Of a stretch of 64,000 nucleotides of DNA, positions 19,875 through 32,231 are shown piece by piece. The translations under genes were made by a program, and so were the position numbers. Under the pieces are notes generated by a model. It ran no database searches, was not told the DNA's origin, and saw only the letters and a program-made list of their open reading frames with translations. Source of the stretch: Acanthosepion lycidas (taxonomy: Eukaryota; Mollusca; Cephalopoda; Sepiida; Sepiidae); assembly GCA_963932145.1 (NCBI GenBank), contig OZ010590.1, positions 51,243,112 to 51,307,111 on the forward strand. The letters run 5' to 3'. Position 1 is the stretch's first letter; each line of letters starts with the position of its first letter.

Positions 19875-20262
19875 ATAGAACGACGTTATTTATATTTAGT
19901 CTTTCATGTAAAAAAATGAAAAAGAAAGAGCATTAAATTAAAAATCGCGTCTGTTGGCATGTCAATATTACGATCTAGAAATTATGAAGAGCGTAAAAAT
20001 ACTAAAATGTTAATCATTTTGAAAACGATGCGTGCAATCGTACTGAACATAGGCTAGCTGTGTAAAATATAGTCATTCTTGAATACTAGACGAGTCCGTG
20101 GTCAATGTGCAGAAATTGAATTTGAAAATAAATTTACTTTCTTGAAAGTTAACTTTTCCTAAAAGTTTTATTTTCGCCGTAATTATTGATGGATTGAGAA
20201 TTATTTCCGAGCCGAGATATCAAATTGAATTGGGAAAATAAAAAAAACCTATAGGAAAAGCA

Positions 20263-20334
20263 TTCCCACACCGGGAATCGAACCCGGGCCGCCTGGGTGA
20301 AAGCCAGGAATCCTAACCACTAGACCATGTGGGA
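20263..20334 (-). tRNA. tRNA-Glu-TTC: tRNA-Glu(TTC), intact (unit 13)
   Basis: Identical to the copy at 10432; 5' flank CCTGAGGACG. Confidence 0.96.
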
Positions 20335-20714
20335 ACCTGAGGACGATTTGTTGTTACAGGCTAAAGTGTCAAACACGCTTCACACAGTCTTAGAGATATC
20401 ATCCATCTCTCAGTTCCGAAACCGATAATGAATCATTGATTTGTATTCGTTATTGTATTGGTTGCTTTCGGAAAATAACATTTTACCTCATACACACCGA
20501 CCTCATATTCAACACCTGCTTCATACCGCTCACTTTTACAGTCAGACGTGACACGCTCTAGAGATTTTTGATGTAAGGCGTAAACAGTACTAGCACCCAA
20601 ATTTAATCAGCTTTTGTCTGACAATCCATGAGTAAAATATTTGCATTTAAAATGGATTTCCTATTCCTCATAGAACATTTACAAAAACTACTGGTAAGAA
20701 CGATGAACTTGCTG

Positions 20715-20787
20715 GGCCGCGTGGCCTAATGGAAAAGGCGTCTGACTTCGAATCAGAAGATTGCGTGTTCGAGTCTCGTCGTGGTCG
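20715..20787 (+). tRNA. tRNA-Arg-TCG: tRNA-Arg(TCG), one T-stem mismatch (unit 13)
   Basis: A52 is T (GCGTGTTCGAG), giving a T52-T62 mismatch. Confidence 0.88.
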
Positions 20788-21424
20788 AATTTTGTTGTTC
20801 AACTTGTTTCTGAAATCTTCAGGAATTTATTGCTGTGATACAGCACTGAATGTCCAATTAAGAAAAAGTCGCTCAGCACTAAAGAACAGCATCTTTTAGT
20901 ATATACGTAGATTTTCTTGAACTTCAAGTCCCATTTCTTCCAGCCTTGATAATTTTGTAATTTTTATTTTTTTTTATTTTTTCGGCAGACGTATCAGATT
21001 CAAAACATTGTAAATTCAGCTCCATTCGTTATTGTCTAGAAGTGGTTTTTAAAATAAAGCAAACATTTCGTGGAAAATTTTGACATGTGCGACAATGCCT
21101 GACGAATTCACGCCTCTGATTCCATCGGAGGTGTCTTGTCACGGAAACATCTACCAAAACATAGATTAAAAGGGCAAAGAAACTTTGACGTATTTTAATC
21201 TCGGAAAAATGCCATCATATCGGGCGACGACAAGTATATTGATAGGTAATAAATGTCGTTGGAAAATTAATTTCACACATTGTAATCAAAATAGTTGTTC
21301 CGAGAAGCATGAAAATCACCAAATTCGTCTCAGTTGTCCGTATGTGGATTATGAACACCGTCAAATATGAAGAAATGATCTATAATGATATTCCAGTTTG
21401 ACGATTGAGACCAGCAGGCTTTAG

Positions 21425-21508
21425 GTCAGGGTGGCCGAGCGGTCTAAGGCGCTGCGTTTAGGTCGCAGTCGGGTCTTCCCGGCGTGGGTTCGAATCCCAC
21501 TCCTGACA
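21425..21508 (+). tRNA. tRNA-Leu-TAG: tRNA-Leu(TAG), all stems paired (unit 14)
   Basis: TCCTGAC form with G7-T66; the best-paired TAG version. Terminator present. Confidence 0.95.
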
Positions 21509-21910
21509 ATTGAACGACGTTATTTTCTTTTGCTATGATATATTTAGTCTTTCATGTAAAAAAATGAAAAAGAAAGAGCATTAAATTAAAAATCGCGTCT
21601 GTTGGCATGTCAATATTACGATCTAGAAATTATGAAGAGCGTAAAAATACTAAAATGTTAATCATTTTGAAAACGATGCGTGCAATCGTACTGAACATAG
21701 GCTAGCTGTGTAAAATATAGTCATTCTTGAATACTAGACGAGTCCGTGGTCAATGTGCAGAAATTGAATTTGAAAATAAATTTACTTTCTTGAAAGTTAA
21801 CTTTTCCTAAAAGTTTTATTTTCGCCGTAATTATTGATGGATTGAGAATTATTTCCGAGCCGAGATATCAAATTGAATTGGGAAAATAAAAAAAACCTAT
21901 AGGAAAAGCA

Positions 21911-21982
21911 TTCCCACACCGGGAATCGAACCCGGGCCGCCTGGGTGAAAGCCAGGAATCCTAACCACTAGACCATGTGGGA
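21911..21982 (-). tRNA. tRNA-Glu-TTC: tRNA-Glu(TTC), intact (unit 14)
   Basis: Identical to the copy at 10432. Confidence 0.96.
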
Positions 21983-22362
21983 ACCTGAGGACGATTTGTT
22001 GTTACAGGCTAAAGTGTCAAACACGCTTCACACAGTCTTAGAGATATCATCCATCTCTCAGTTCCGAAACCGATAATGAATCATTGATTTGTATTCGTTA
22101 TTGTATTGGTTGCTTTCGGAAAATAACATTTTACCTCATACACACCGACCTTATATTCAACACCTGCTTCATACCGCTCACTTTTACAGTCAGACGTGAC
22201 ACGCTCTAGAGATTTTTGATGTAAGGCGTAAACAGTACTAGCACCCAAATTTAATCAGCTTTTGTCTGACAATCCATGAGTAAAATATTTGCATTTAAAA
22301 TGGATTTCCTATTCCTCATAGAACATTTACAAAAACTACTGGTAAGAACGTTGAACTTGCTG

Positions 22363-22435
22363 GGCCGCGTGGCCTAATGGAAAAGGCGTCTGACTTCGAA
22401 TAAGAAGATTGCGTGTTCGAGTCTCGTCGTGGTCG
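22363..22435 (+). tRNA. tRNA-Arg(TCG), two stem mismatches (unit 14)
   Basis: Has the T52 change of unit 13 and C40 to A (TAAGA), a G30-A40 mismatch in the anticodon stem. Probably weakened. Confidence 0.8.
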
Positions 22436-23072
22436 AATTTTGTTGTTCAACTAGATTCTGAAATCTTCAGGAATTTATTGCTGTGATACAGCACTGAATG
22501 TCCAATTAAGAAAAAGTCGCTCAGCACTAAAGAACAACTTCTTTTAGTATATACGTAGATTTTCTTGAACTTCAAGTCCCATTTCTTCCAGCCTTGATAA
22601 TTTTGTAATTTTTATTTTTTTTTATTTTTTCGGCAGACGTATCAGATTCGAAACATTGTAAATTCAGCTCCATTCGTTATTGTCTAGAAGTGGTTTTTAA
22701 AATAAAGCAAACATTTCGTGGAAAATTTTGACATGTGCGACAATGCCTGACGAATTCACGCCTCTGATTCCATCGGAGGTGTCTTGTCACGGAAACATCT
22801 ACCAAAACATAGATTAAAAGGGCAAAGAAACTTTGACGTATTTTAATCTCGGAAAAATGCCATCATATCGGGCGACGACAAGTATATTGATAGGTAATAA
22901 ATGTCGTTGGAAAATTAATTTCACACATTGTAATCAAAATAGTTGTTCCGAGAAGCATGAAAATCACCAAATTCGTCTCAGTTGTCCGTATGTGGATTAT
23001 GAACACCGTCAAATATGAAGAAATGATCTATAATGATATTCCAGTTTGACGATTGAGACTAGCAGGCTTTAG

Positions 23073-23156
23073 GTCAGGGTGGCCGAGCGGTCTAAGGCGC
23101 TGCGTTTAGGTCGCAGTCGGGTCTTCCCGGCGTGGGTTCGAATCCCACTCCTGACA
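23073..23156 (+). tRNA. tRNA-Leu-TAG: tRNA-Leu(TAG), all stems paired (unit 15)
   Basis: Identical to the copy at 21425. Confidence 0.95.
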
Positions 23157-23558
23157 ATTGAACGACGTTATTTTCTTTTGCTATGATATATTTAGTCTTT
23201 CATGTAAAAAAATGAAAAAGAAAGAGCATTAAATTAAAAATCGCGTCTGTTGGCATGTCAATATTACGATCTAGAAATTATGAAGAGCGTAAAAATACTA
23301 AAATGTTAATCATTTTGAAAACGATGCGTGCAATCGTACTGAACATATGCTAGCTGTGTAAAATATAGTCATTCTTGAATACTAGACGAGTCCGTGGTCA
23401 ATGTGCAGAAATTGAATTTGAAAATAAATTTACTTTCTTGAAAGTTAACTTTTCCTAAAAGTTTTATTTTCGCCGTAATTATTGATGGATTGAGAATTAT
23501 TTCCGAGCCGAGATAACAAATTGAATTGGGAAAATAAAAAAAACCTATAGGAAAAGCA

Positions 23559-23630
23559 TTCCCACACCGGGAATCGAACCCGGGCCGCCTGGGTGAAAGC
23601 CAGGAATCCTAACCACTAGACCATGTGGGA
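23559..23630 (-). tRNA. tRNA-Glu-TTC: tRNA-Glu(TTC), intact (unit 15)
   Basis: Identical to the copy at 10432. Confidence 0.96.
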
Positions 23631-24010
23631 ACCTGAGGACGATTTGTTGTTACAGGCTAAAGTGTCAAACACGCTTCACACAGTCTTAGAGATATCATCC
23701 ATCTCTCAGTTCCGAAACCGATAATGAATCATTGATTTGTATTCGTTATTGTATTGGTTGCTTTCGGAAAATAACATTTTACCTCATACACACCGACCTC
23801 ATATTCAACACCTGCTTCATACCGCTCACTTTTACAGTCAGACGTGACACGCTCTAGAGATTTTTGATGTAAGGCGTAAACAGTACTAGCACCCAAATTT
23901 AATCAGCTTTTGTCTGACAATCCATGAGTAAAATATTTGCATTTAAAATGGATTTCCTATTCCTCATAGAACATTTACAAAAACTACTGGTAAGAACGAT
24001 GAACTTGCTG

Positions 24011-24083
24011 GGCCGCGTGGCCTAATGGAAAAGGCGTCTGACTTCGAATCAGAAGATTGCGTGTTCGAGTCTCGTCGTGGTCG
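24011..24083 (+). tRNA. tRNA-Arg-TCG: tRNA-Arg(TCG), one T-stem mismatch (unit 15)
   Basis: Carries T52 as in unit 13. Confidence 0.88.
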
Positions 24084-24720
24084 AATTTTGTTGTTCAACT
24101 AGATTCTGAAATCTTCAGGAATTTATTGCTGTGATACAGCACTGAATGTCCAATTAAGAAAAAGTCGCTCAGCACTAAAGAACAGCATCTTTTAGTATAT
24201 ACGTAGATTTTCTTGAACTTCAAGTCCCATTTCTTCCAGCCTTGATAATTTTGTAATTTTTATTTTTTTTTATTTTTTCGGCAGACGTATCAGATTCGAA
24301 ACATTGTAAATTCAGCTCCATTCGTTATTGTCTAGAAGTGGTTTTTAAAATAAAGCAAACATTTCGTGGAAAATTTTGACATGTGCGACAATGCCTGACG
24401 AATTCACGCCTCTGATTCCATCGGAGGTGTCTTGTCACGGAAACATCTACCAAAACATAGATTAAAAGGGCAAAGAAACTTTGACGTATTTTAATCTCGG
24501 AAAAATGCCATCATATCGGGCGACGACAAGTATATTGATAGGTAATAAATGTCGTTGGAAAATTAATTTCACACATTGTAATCAAAATAGTTGTTCCGAG
24601 AAGCATGAAAATCACCAAATTCGTCTCAGTTGTCCGTATGTGGATTATGAACACCGTCAAATATGAAGAAATGATCTATAATGATATTCCAGTTTGACGA
24701 TTGAGACCAGCAGGCTTTAG

Positions 24721-24804
24721 GTCAGGGTGGCCGAGCGGTCTAAGGCGCTGCGTTTAGGTCGCAGTCGGGTCTTCCCGGCGTGGGTTCGAATCCCACTCCT
24801 GACA
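24721..24804 (+). tRNA. tRNA-Leu-TAG: tRNA-Leu(TAG), all stems paired (unit 16)
   Basis: Identical to the copy at 21425. Confidence 0.95.
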
Positions 24805-25206
24805 ATTGAACGACGTTATTTTCTTTTGCTATGATATATTTAGTCTTTCATGTAAAAAAATGAAAAAGAAAGAGCATTAAATTAAAAATCGCGTCTGTTG
24901 GCATGTCAATATTACGATCTAGAAATTATGAAGAGCGTAAAAATACTAAAATGTTAATCATTTTGAAAACGATGCGTGCAATCGTACTGAACATAGGCTA
25001 GCTGTGTAAAATATAGTCATTCTTGAATACTAGACGAGTCCGTGGTCAATGTGCAGAAATTGAATTTGAAAATAAATTTACTTTCTTGAAAGTTAACTTT
25101 TCCTAAAAGTTTTATTTTCGCCGTAATTATTGATGGATTGAGAATTATTTCCGAGCCGAGATATCAAATTGAATTGGGAAAATAAAAAAAACCTATAGGA
25201 AAAGCA

Positions 25207-25278
25207 TTCCCACACCGGGAATCGAACCCGGGCCGCCTGGGTGAAAGCCAGGAATCCTAACCACTAGACCATGTGGGA
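25207..25278 (-). tRNA. tRNA-Glu-TTC: tRNA-Glu(TTC), intact (unit 16)
   Basis: Identical to the copy at 10432. Confidence 0.96.
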
Positions 25279-25658
25279 ACCTGAGGACGATTTGTTGTTA
25301 CAGGCTAAAGTGTCAAACACGCTTCACACAGTCTTAGAGATATCATCCATCTCTCAGTTCCGAAACCGATAATGAATCATTGATTTGTATTCGTTATTGT
25401 ATTGGTTGCTTTCGGAAAATAACATTTTACCTCATACACACCGACCTCATATTCAACACCTGCTTCATACCGCTCACTTTTACAGTCAGACGTGACACGC
25501 TCTAGAGATTTTTGATGTAAGGCGTAAACAGTACTAGCACCTAAATTTAATCAGCTTTTGTCTGACAATCCATGAGTAAAATATTTGCATTTAAAATGGA
25601 TTTCCTATTCCTCATAGAACATTTACAAAAACTACAGGTAAGAACGATGAACTTGCTG

Positions 25659-25731
25659 GGCCGCGTGGCCTAATGGAAAAGGCGTCTGACTTCGAATCAG
25701 AAGATTGCGAGTTCGAGTCTCGTCGTGGTCG
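25659..25731 (+). tRNA. tRNA-Arg-TCG: tRNA-Arg(TCG), intact (unit 16)
   Basis: Identical to the copy at 10884; downstream flank AATTTTCTTG with GAAATCTTCT missing. Confidence 0.96.
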
Positions 25732-26335
25732 AATTTTCTTGTTCAACTAGATTCTGGAATTTATTGCTGTGATACAGCACTGAATGTCCAATTAAGAAAA
25801 AGTCGCTCAGCACTAAAGAACAGCCTCTTTTAGTATATACGTAGATTTTCTTGAACTTCAAGTCCCATTTCTTCCAGCCTTGATAATTTTGTAATTTTTA
25901 TTTTTTTTTATTTTTTCGGCAGACGTATCTGATTCGAAACATTGTAAATTCAGCTCCATTCGTTATTCTCTAGAAGTGGTTTTTAAAATAAAGCAAACAT
26001 TTCGTGGAAAATTTTGACATGTGCGACAATGCCTGACGAATTCATGCCTCTGATTCCATCGGAGGTGTCTTGTCACGGAATCATCTACCAAAACTTTGAC
26101 GTATTTTAATCTCGGAAAAATGCCATCATATCGGGCGACGACAAGTATATTGATAGGTAATAAATGTCGTTGGAAAATTAATTTCACACATTGTAATCAA
26201 AATAGTTGTTCCGAGAAGCATGAAAATCACCAAATTCGTCTCAGTTGTCCGTATGTGGATTATGAACACCGTCAAATATGAAGAAATGATCTATAATGAT
26301 ATTCCAGTTTGACGACCGAAACCAGCAGGATTTAG

Positions 26336-26419
26336 GTCAGGGTGGCCGAGAGGTCTAGGGCGCTGCGTTTAGTTCGCAGTCGGGTCTTCCCGGCGTGGGT
26401 TCGAATCCCACTTCTGACA
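26336..26419 (+). tRNA. tRNA-Leu(TAG), altered and no close terminator (unit 17)
   Basis: GTCAGGG opposite TTCTGAC (two G-T pairs), D loop GAGAGG, TCTAGGG for TCTAAGG, and T at position 37 (loop TTTAGTT), the only sub-family with a pyrimidine 3' of the anticodon. The TTTTCTTTT terminator is deleted. Confidence 0.75.
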
Positions 26420-26807
26420 ATAGAACGACGTTATTTATATTTAGTCTTTCATGTAAAAAAATGAAAAAGAAAGAGCATTAAATTAAAAATCGCGTCTGTT
26501 GGCATGTCAATATTACGATCTAGAAATTATGAAGAGCGTAAAAATACTAAAATGTTAATCATTTTGAAAACGATGCGTGCAATCGTACTGAACATAGGCT
26601 AGCTGTGTAAAATATAGTCATTCTTGAATACTAGACGAGTCCGTGGTCAATGTGCAGAAATTGAATTTGAAAATAAATTTACTTTCTTGAAAGTTAACTT
26701 TTCCTAAAAGTTTTATTTTCGCCGTAATTATTGATGGATTGAGAATTATTTCCGAGCCGAGATATCAAATTGAATTGGGAAAATAAAAAAAACCTATAGG
26801 AAAAGCA

Positions 26808-26879
26808 TTCCCACACCGGGAATCGAACCCGGGCCGCCTGGGTGAAAGCCAGGAATCCTAACCACTAGACCATGTGGGA
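26808..26879 (-). tRNA. tRNA-Glu-TTC: tRNA-Glu(TTC), intact (unit 17)
   Basis: Identical to the copy at 10432. Confidence 0.96.
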
Positions 26880-27259
26880 ACCTGAGGACGATTTGTTGTT
26901 ACAGGCTAAAGTGTCAAACACGCTTCACACAGTCTTAGAGATATCATCCATCTCTCAGTTCCGAAACCGATAATGAATCATTGATTTGTATTCGTTATTG
27001 TATTGGTTGCTTTCGGAAAATAACATTTTACCTCATACACACCGACCTCATATTCAACACCTGCTTCATACCGCTCACTTTTACAGTCAGACGTGACACG
27101 CTCTAGAGATTTTTGATGTAAGGCGTAAACAGTACTAGCACCTAAATTTAATCAGCTTTTGTCTGACAATCCATGAGTAAAATATTTGCATTTAAAATGG
27201 ATTTCCTATTCCTCATAGAACATTTACAAAAACTACAGGTAAGAACGATGAACTTGCTG

Positions 27260-27332
27260 GGCCGCGTGGCCTAATGGAAAAGGCGTCTGACTTCGAATCA
27301 GAAGATTGCGAGTTCGAGTCTCGTCGTGGTCG
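27260..27332 (+). tRNA. tRNA-Arg-TCG: tRNA-Arg(TCG), intact (unit 17)
   Basis: Identical to the copy at 10884. Confidence 0.96.
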
Positions 27333-27936
27333 AATTTTCTTGTTCAACTAGATTCTGGAATTTATTGCTGTGATACAGCACTGAATGTCCAATTAAGAAA
27401 AAGTCGCTCAGCACTAAAGAACAGCCTCTTTTAGTATATACGTAGATTTTCTTGAACTTCAAGTCCCATTTCTTCCAGCCTTGATAATTTTGTAATTTTT
27501 ATTTTTTTTTATTTTTTCGGCAGACGTATCTGATTCGAAACATTGTAAATTCAGCTCCATTCGTTATTCTCTAGAAGTGGTTTTTAAAATAAAGCAAACA
27601 TTTCGTGGAAAATTTTGACATGTGCGACAATGCCTGACGAATTCATGCCTCTGATTCCATCGGAGGTGTCTTGTCACGGAATCATCTACCAAAACTTTGA
27701 CGTATTTTAATCTCGGAAAAATGCCATCATATCGGGCGACGACAAGTATATTGATAGGTAATAAATGTCGTTGGAAAATTAATTTCACACATTGTAATCA
27801 AAATAGTTGTTCCGAGAAGCATGAAAATCACCAAATTCGTCTCAGTTGTCCGTATGTGGATTATGAACACCGTCAAATATGAAGAAATGATCTATAATGA
27901 TATTCCAGTTTGACGACCGAAACCAGCAGGATTTAG

Positions 27937-28020
27937 GTCAGGGTGGCCGAGAGGTCTAGGGCGCTGCGTTTAGTTCGCAGTCGGGTCTTCCCGGCGTGGG
28001 TTCGAATCCCACTTCTGACA
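27937..28020 (+). tRNA. tRNA-Leu(TAG), altered and no close terminator (unit 18)
   Basis: Same altered Leu as unit 17, including T37 and the lost terminator; units 17 and 18 look like a recent duplication. Confidence 0.75.
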
Positions 28021-28408
28021 ATAGAACGACGTTATTTATATTTAGTCTTTCATGTAAAAAAATGAAAAAGAAAGAGCATTAAATTAAAAATCGCGTCTGT
28101 TGGCATGTCAATATTACGATCTAGAAATTATGAAGAGCGTAAAAATACTAAAATGTTAATCATTTTGAAAACGATGCGTGCAATCGTACTGAACATAGGC
28201 TAGCTGTGTAAAATATAGTCATTCTTGAATACTAGACGAGTCCGTGGTCAATGTGCAGAAATTGAATTTGAAAATAAATTTACTTTCTTGAAAGTTAACT
28301 TTTCCTAAAAGTTTTATTTTCGCCGTAATTATTGATGGATTGAGAATTATTTCCGAGCCGAGATATCAAATTGAATTGGGAAAATAAAAAAAACCTATAG
28401 GAAAAGCA

Positions 28409-28480
28409 TTCCCACACCGGGAATCGAACCCGGGCCGCCTGGGTGAAAGCCAGGAATCCTAACCACTAGACCATGTGGGA
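28409..28480 (-). tRNA. tRNA-Glu-TTC: tRNA-Glu(TTC), intact (unit 18)
   Basis: Identical to the copy at 10432. Confidence 0.96.
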
Positions 28481-28860
28481 ACCTGAGGACGATTTGTTGT
28501 TACAGGCTAAAGTGTCAAACACGCTTCACACAGTCTTAGAGATATCATCCATCTCTCAGTTCCGAAACCGATAATGAATCATTGATTTGTATTCGTTATT
28601 GTATTGGTTGCTTTCGGAAAATAACATTTTACCTCATACACACCGACCTCATATTCAACACCTGCTTCATACCGCTCACTTTTACAGTCAGACGTGACAC
28701 GCTCTAGAGATTTTTGATGTAAGGCGTAAACAGTACTAGCACCCAAATTTAATCAGCTTTTGTCTGACAATCCATGAGTAAAATATTTGCATTTAAAATG
28801 GATTTCCTATTCCTCATAGAACATTTACAAAAACTACTGGTAAGAACGATGAACTTGCTG

Positions 28861-28933
28861 GGCCGCGTGGCCTAATGGAAAAGGCGTCTGACTTCGAATC
28901 AGAAGATTGCGTGTTCGAGTCTCGTCGTGGTCG
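28861..28933 (+). tRNA. tRNA-Arg-TCG: tRNA-Arg(TCG), one T-stem mismatch (unit 18)
   Basis: Carries T52 as in units 13-15, so the right part of this unit belongs to that sub-family. Confidence 0.88.
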
Positions 28934-29240
28934 AATTTTGTTGTTCAACTAGATTCTGAAATCTTCAGGAATTTATTGCTGTGATACAGCACTGAATGTC
29001 CAATTAAGAAAAAGTCGCTCAGCACTAAAGAACAGCATCTTTTAGTATATACGTAGATTTTCTTGAACTTCAAGTCCCATTTCTTCCAGCCTTGATAATT
29101 TTGTAATTTTTATTTTTTTTTATTTTTTCGGCAGACGTATCAGATTCGAAACATTGTAAATTCAGCTCCATTCGTTATTGTCTAGAAGTGGTTTTTAAAA
29201 TAAAGCAAACATTTCGTGGAAAATTTTGACATGTGCGACA

Positions 29241-29516
29241 ATGCCTGACGAATTCATGCCTCTGATTCCATCGGAGGTGTCTTGTCACGGAAACATCTAC
29301 CAAAACATAGATTCAAAGGGCAAAGAAACTTTGACGTATTTTAATCTCGGAAAAATGCCATCATATCGGGCGACGACAAGTATATTGATAGGTAATAAAT
29401 GTCGTTGGAAAATTAATTTCACACATTGTAATCAAAATAGTTGTTCCGAGAAGCATGAAAATCACCAAATTCGTCTCAGTTGTCCGTATGTGGATTATGA
29501 ACACCGTCAAATATGA
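29241..29516 (+). CDS. Extended form of the short ORF (91 codons) in unit 19
   Basis: In units 19 and 20 the TAA in GATTAAAAGG reads TCA (GATTCAAAGG). This joins an upstream ATG (MPDEFMPLIPSEV) in frame to the conserved short ORF. All other units have the stop, and some A-type units are also shifted by one A just before the inner ATG. Presence in just two adjacent, near-identical units fits one chance substitution copied by local duplication. Confidence 0.1.
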   Translation: MPDEFMPLIPSEVSCHGNIYQNIDSKGKETLTYFNLGKMPSYRATTSILIGNKCRWKINFTHCNQNSCSEKHENHQIRLSCPYVDYEHRQI

Positions 29517-29570
29517 AGAAATGATCTATAATGATATTCCAGTTTGACGATCGAGACCAGCAGGCTTTAG

Positions 29571-29654
29571 GTCAGGGTGGCCGAGCGGTCTAAGGCGCTG
29601 CGTTTAGGTCGCAGTCGGGTCTTCCCGGCGTGGGTTCGAATCCCACACCTGACA
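29571..29654 (+). tRNA. tRNA-Leu-TAG: tRNA-Leu(TAG) (unit 19)
   Basis: Identical to the copy at 9946 (G7-A66). Confidence 0.94.
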
Positions 29655-30056
29655 ATTGAACGACGTTATTTTCTTTTGCTATGATATATTTAGACTTTCA
29701 TGTAAAAAATTGAAAAAGAAAGAGCATTAAATTAAAAATCGCGTCTGTTGGCATGTCAATATTACGATCTAGAAATTATGAAGAGCGTAAAAATACTAAA
29801 ATGTTAATCATTTTGAAAACGATGCGTGCAATCGTACTGAACATAGGCTAGCTGTGTAAAATATAGTCATTCTTGAATACTAGACGAGTCCGTGGTCAAT
29901 GTGCAGAAATTGAATTTGAAAATAAATTTACTTTCTTGAAAGTTAACTTTTCCTAAAAGTTTTATTTTCGCCGTAATTATTGATGGATTGAGAATTATTT
30001 CCGAGCCGAGATATCAAATTGAATTGGGAAAATAAAAAAAACCTATAGGAAAAGCA

Positions 30057-30128
30057 TTCCCACACCGGGAATCGAACCCGGGCCGCCTGGGTGAAAGCCA
30101 GGAATCCTAACCACTAGACCATGTGGGA
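30057..30128 (-). tRNA. tRNA-Glu-TTC: tRNA-Glu(TTC), intact (unit 19)
   Basis: Identical to the copy at 10432. Confidence 0.96.
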
Positions 30129-30508
30129 ACCCGGGCGCGATTTGTTGTTACAGGCTAAAGTGTCAAACACGCTTCACACAGTCTTAGAGATATCATCCAT
30201 CTCTCAGTTCCGAAACCGATAATGAATCATTGATTTGTATTCGTTATTGTATTGGTTGCTTTCGGAAAATAACATTTTACCTCATACACACCGACCTCAT
30301 ATTCAACACCTGCTTCATACCGCTCACTTTTACAGTCAGACGTGACACGCTCTAGAGATTTTTGATGTAAGGCGTAAACAGTACTAGCACCCAAATTTAA
30401 TCAGCTTTTGTCTGACAATCCATGAGTAAAATATTTGCATTTAAAATGGATTTCCTATTCCTCATAGAACATTTACAAAAACTACAGGTAAGAACGATGA
30501 ACTTGCTG

Positions 30509-30581
30509 GGCCGCGTGGCCTAATGGAAAAGGCGTCTGACTTCGAATCAGAAGATTGCGAGTTCGAGTCTCGTCGTGGTCG
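30509..30581 (+). tRNA. tRNA-Arg-TCG: tRNA-Arg(TCG), intact (unit 19)
   Basis: Identical to the copy at 10884. Confidence 0.96.
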
Positions 30582-30890
30582 AATTTTGTTGTTCAACTAG
30601 ATTCTGAAATCTTCTGGAATTTTTTGCTGTGATACAGCACTGAATGTCCAATTAAGAAAAAGTCGCTCAGGACTAAAGAACAGCCTCTTTTAGTATATAC
30701 GTAGATTTTCTTGAACTTCAAGTCCCATTTCTTCCAGCCTTGATAATTTTGTAATTTTTATTTTTTTTATTTTTTTTCCGGCAGACGTATCAGATTCGAA
30801 ACATTGTAAATTCAGCTCCATTCGTTATTCTCTAGAAGTGGTTTTTAAAATAAAGCAAACATTTCGTGGAAAATTTTGACATGTGCGACA

Positions 30891-31166
30891 ATGCCTGACG
30901 AATTCATGCCTCTGATTCCATCGGAGGTGTCTTGTCACGGAAACATCTACCAAAACATAGATTCAAAGGGCAAAGAAACTTTGACGTATTTTAATCTCGG
31001 AAAAATGCCATCATATCGGGCGACGACAAGTATATTGATAGGTAATAAATGTCGTTGGAAAATTAATTTCACACATTGTAATCAAAATAGTTGTTCCGAG
31101 AAGCATGAAAATCACCAAATTCGTCTCAGTTGTCCGTATGTGGATTATGAACACCGTCAAATATGA
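30891..31166 (+). CDS. Extended form of the short ORF (91 codons) in unit 20
   Basis: Second of the two units in which the TAA upstream of the conserved small frame is replaced by TCA. Same translation as the copy at 29241. Confidence 0.1.
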   Translation: MPDEFMPLIPSEVSCHGNIYQNIDSKGKETLTYFNLGKMPSYRATTSILIGNKCRWKINFTHCNQNSCSEKHENHQIRLSCPYVDYEHRQI

Positions 31167-31220
31167 AGAAATGATCTATAATGATATTCCAGTTTGACGA
31201 TCGAGACCAGCAGGCTTTAG

Positions 31221-31304
31221 GTCAGGGTGGCCGAGCGGTCTAAGGCGCTGCGTTTAGGTCGCAGTCGGGTCTTCCCGGCGTGGGTTCGAATCCCACACCT
31301 GACA
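31221..31304 (+). tRNA. tRNA-Leu-TAG: tRNA-Leu(TAG) (unit 20)
   Basis: Identical to the copy at 9946. Confidence 0.94.
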
Positions 31305-31706
31305 ATTGAACGACGTTATTTTCTTTTGCTATGATATATTTAGTCTTTCATGTAAAAAATTGAAAAAGAAAGAGCATTAAATTAAAAATCGCGTCTGTTG
31401 GCATGTCAATATTACGATCTAGAAATTATGAAGAGCGTAAAAATACTAAAATGTTAATCATTTTGAAAACGATGCGTGCAATCGTACTGAACATAGGCTA
31501 GCTGTGTAAAATATAGTCATTCTTGAATACTAGACGAGTCCGTGGTCAATGTGCAGAAATTGAATTTGAAAATAAATTTACTTTCTTGAAAGTTAACTTT
31601 TCCTAAAAGTTTTATTTTCGCCGTAATTATTGATGGATTGAGAATTATTTCCGAGCCGAGATATCAAATTGAATTGGGAAAATAAAAAAAACCTATAGGA
31701 AAAGCA

Positions 31707-31778
31707 TTCCCACACCGGGAATCGAACCCGGGCCGCCTGGGTGAAAGCCAGGAATCCTAACCACTAGACGATGTGGGA
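31707..31778 (-). tRNA. tRNA-Glu-TTC: tRNA-Glu(TTC), G9 to C (unit 20)
   Basis: One change, G9 to C (plus strand TAGACGATG), between the acceptor and D stems; all stems still pair. Confidence 0.9.
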
Positions 31779-32158
31779 ACCCGGTCGCGATTTGTTGTTA
31801 CAGGCTAAAGTGTCAAACACGCTTCACACAGTCTTAGAGATATCATCCATCTCTCAGTTCCGAAACCGATAATGAATCATTGATTTGTATTCGTTATTGT
31901 ATTGGTTGCTTTCGGAAAATAACATTTTACCTCATACACACCGACATCATATTCAACACCTGCTTCATACCGCTCACTTTTACAGTCAGACGTGACACGC
32001 TCTAGAGATTTTTGATGTAAGGCGTAAACAGTACTAGCACCCAAATTTAATCAGCTTTTGTCTGACAATCCATGAGTAAAATATTTGCATTTAAAATGGA
32101 TTTCCTATTCCTCATAGAACATTTACAAAAACTACAGGTAAGAACGATGAACTTGCTG

Positions 32159-32231
32159 GGCCGCGTGGCCTAATGGAAAAGGCGTCTGACTTCGAATCAG
32201 AAGATTGCGAGTTCGAGTCTCGTCGTGGTCG
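32159..32231 (+). tRNA. tRNA-Arg-TCG: tRNA-Arg(TCG), intact (unit 20)
   Basis: Identical to the copy at 10884. Confidence 0.96.
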
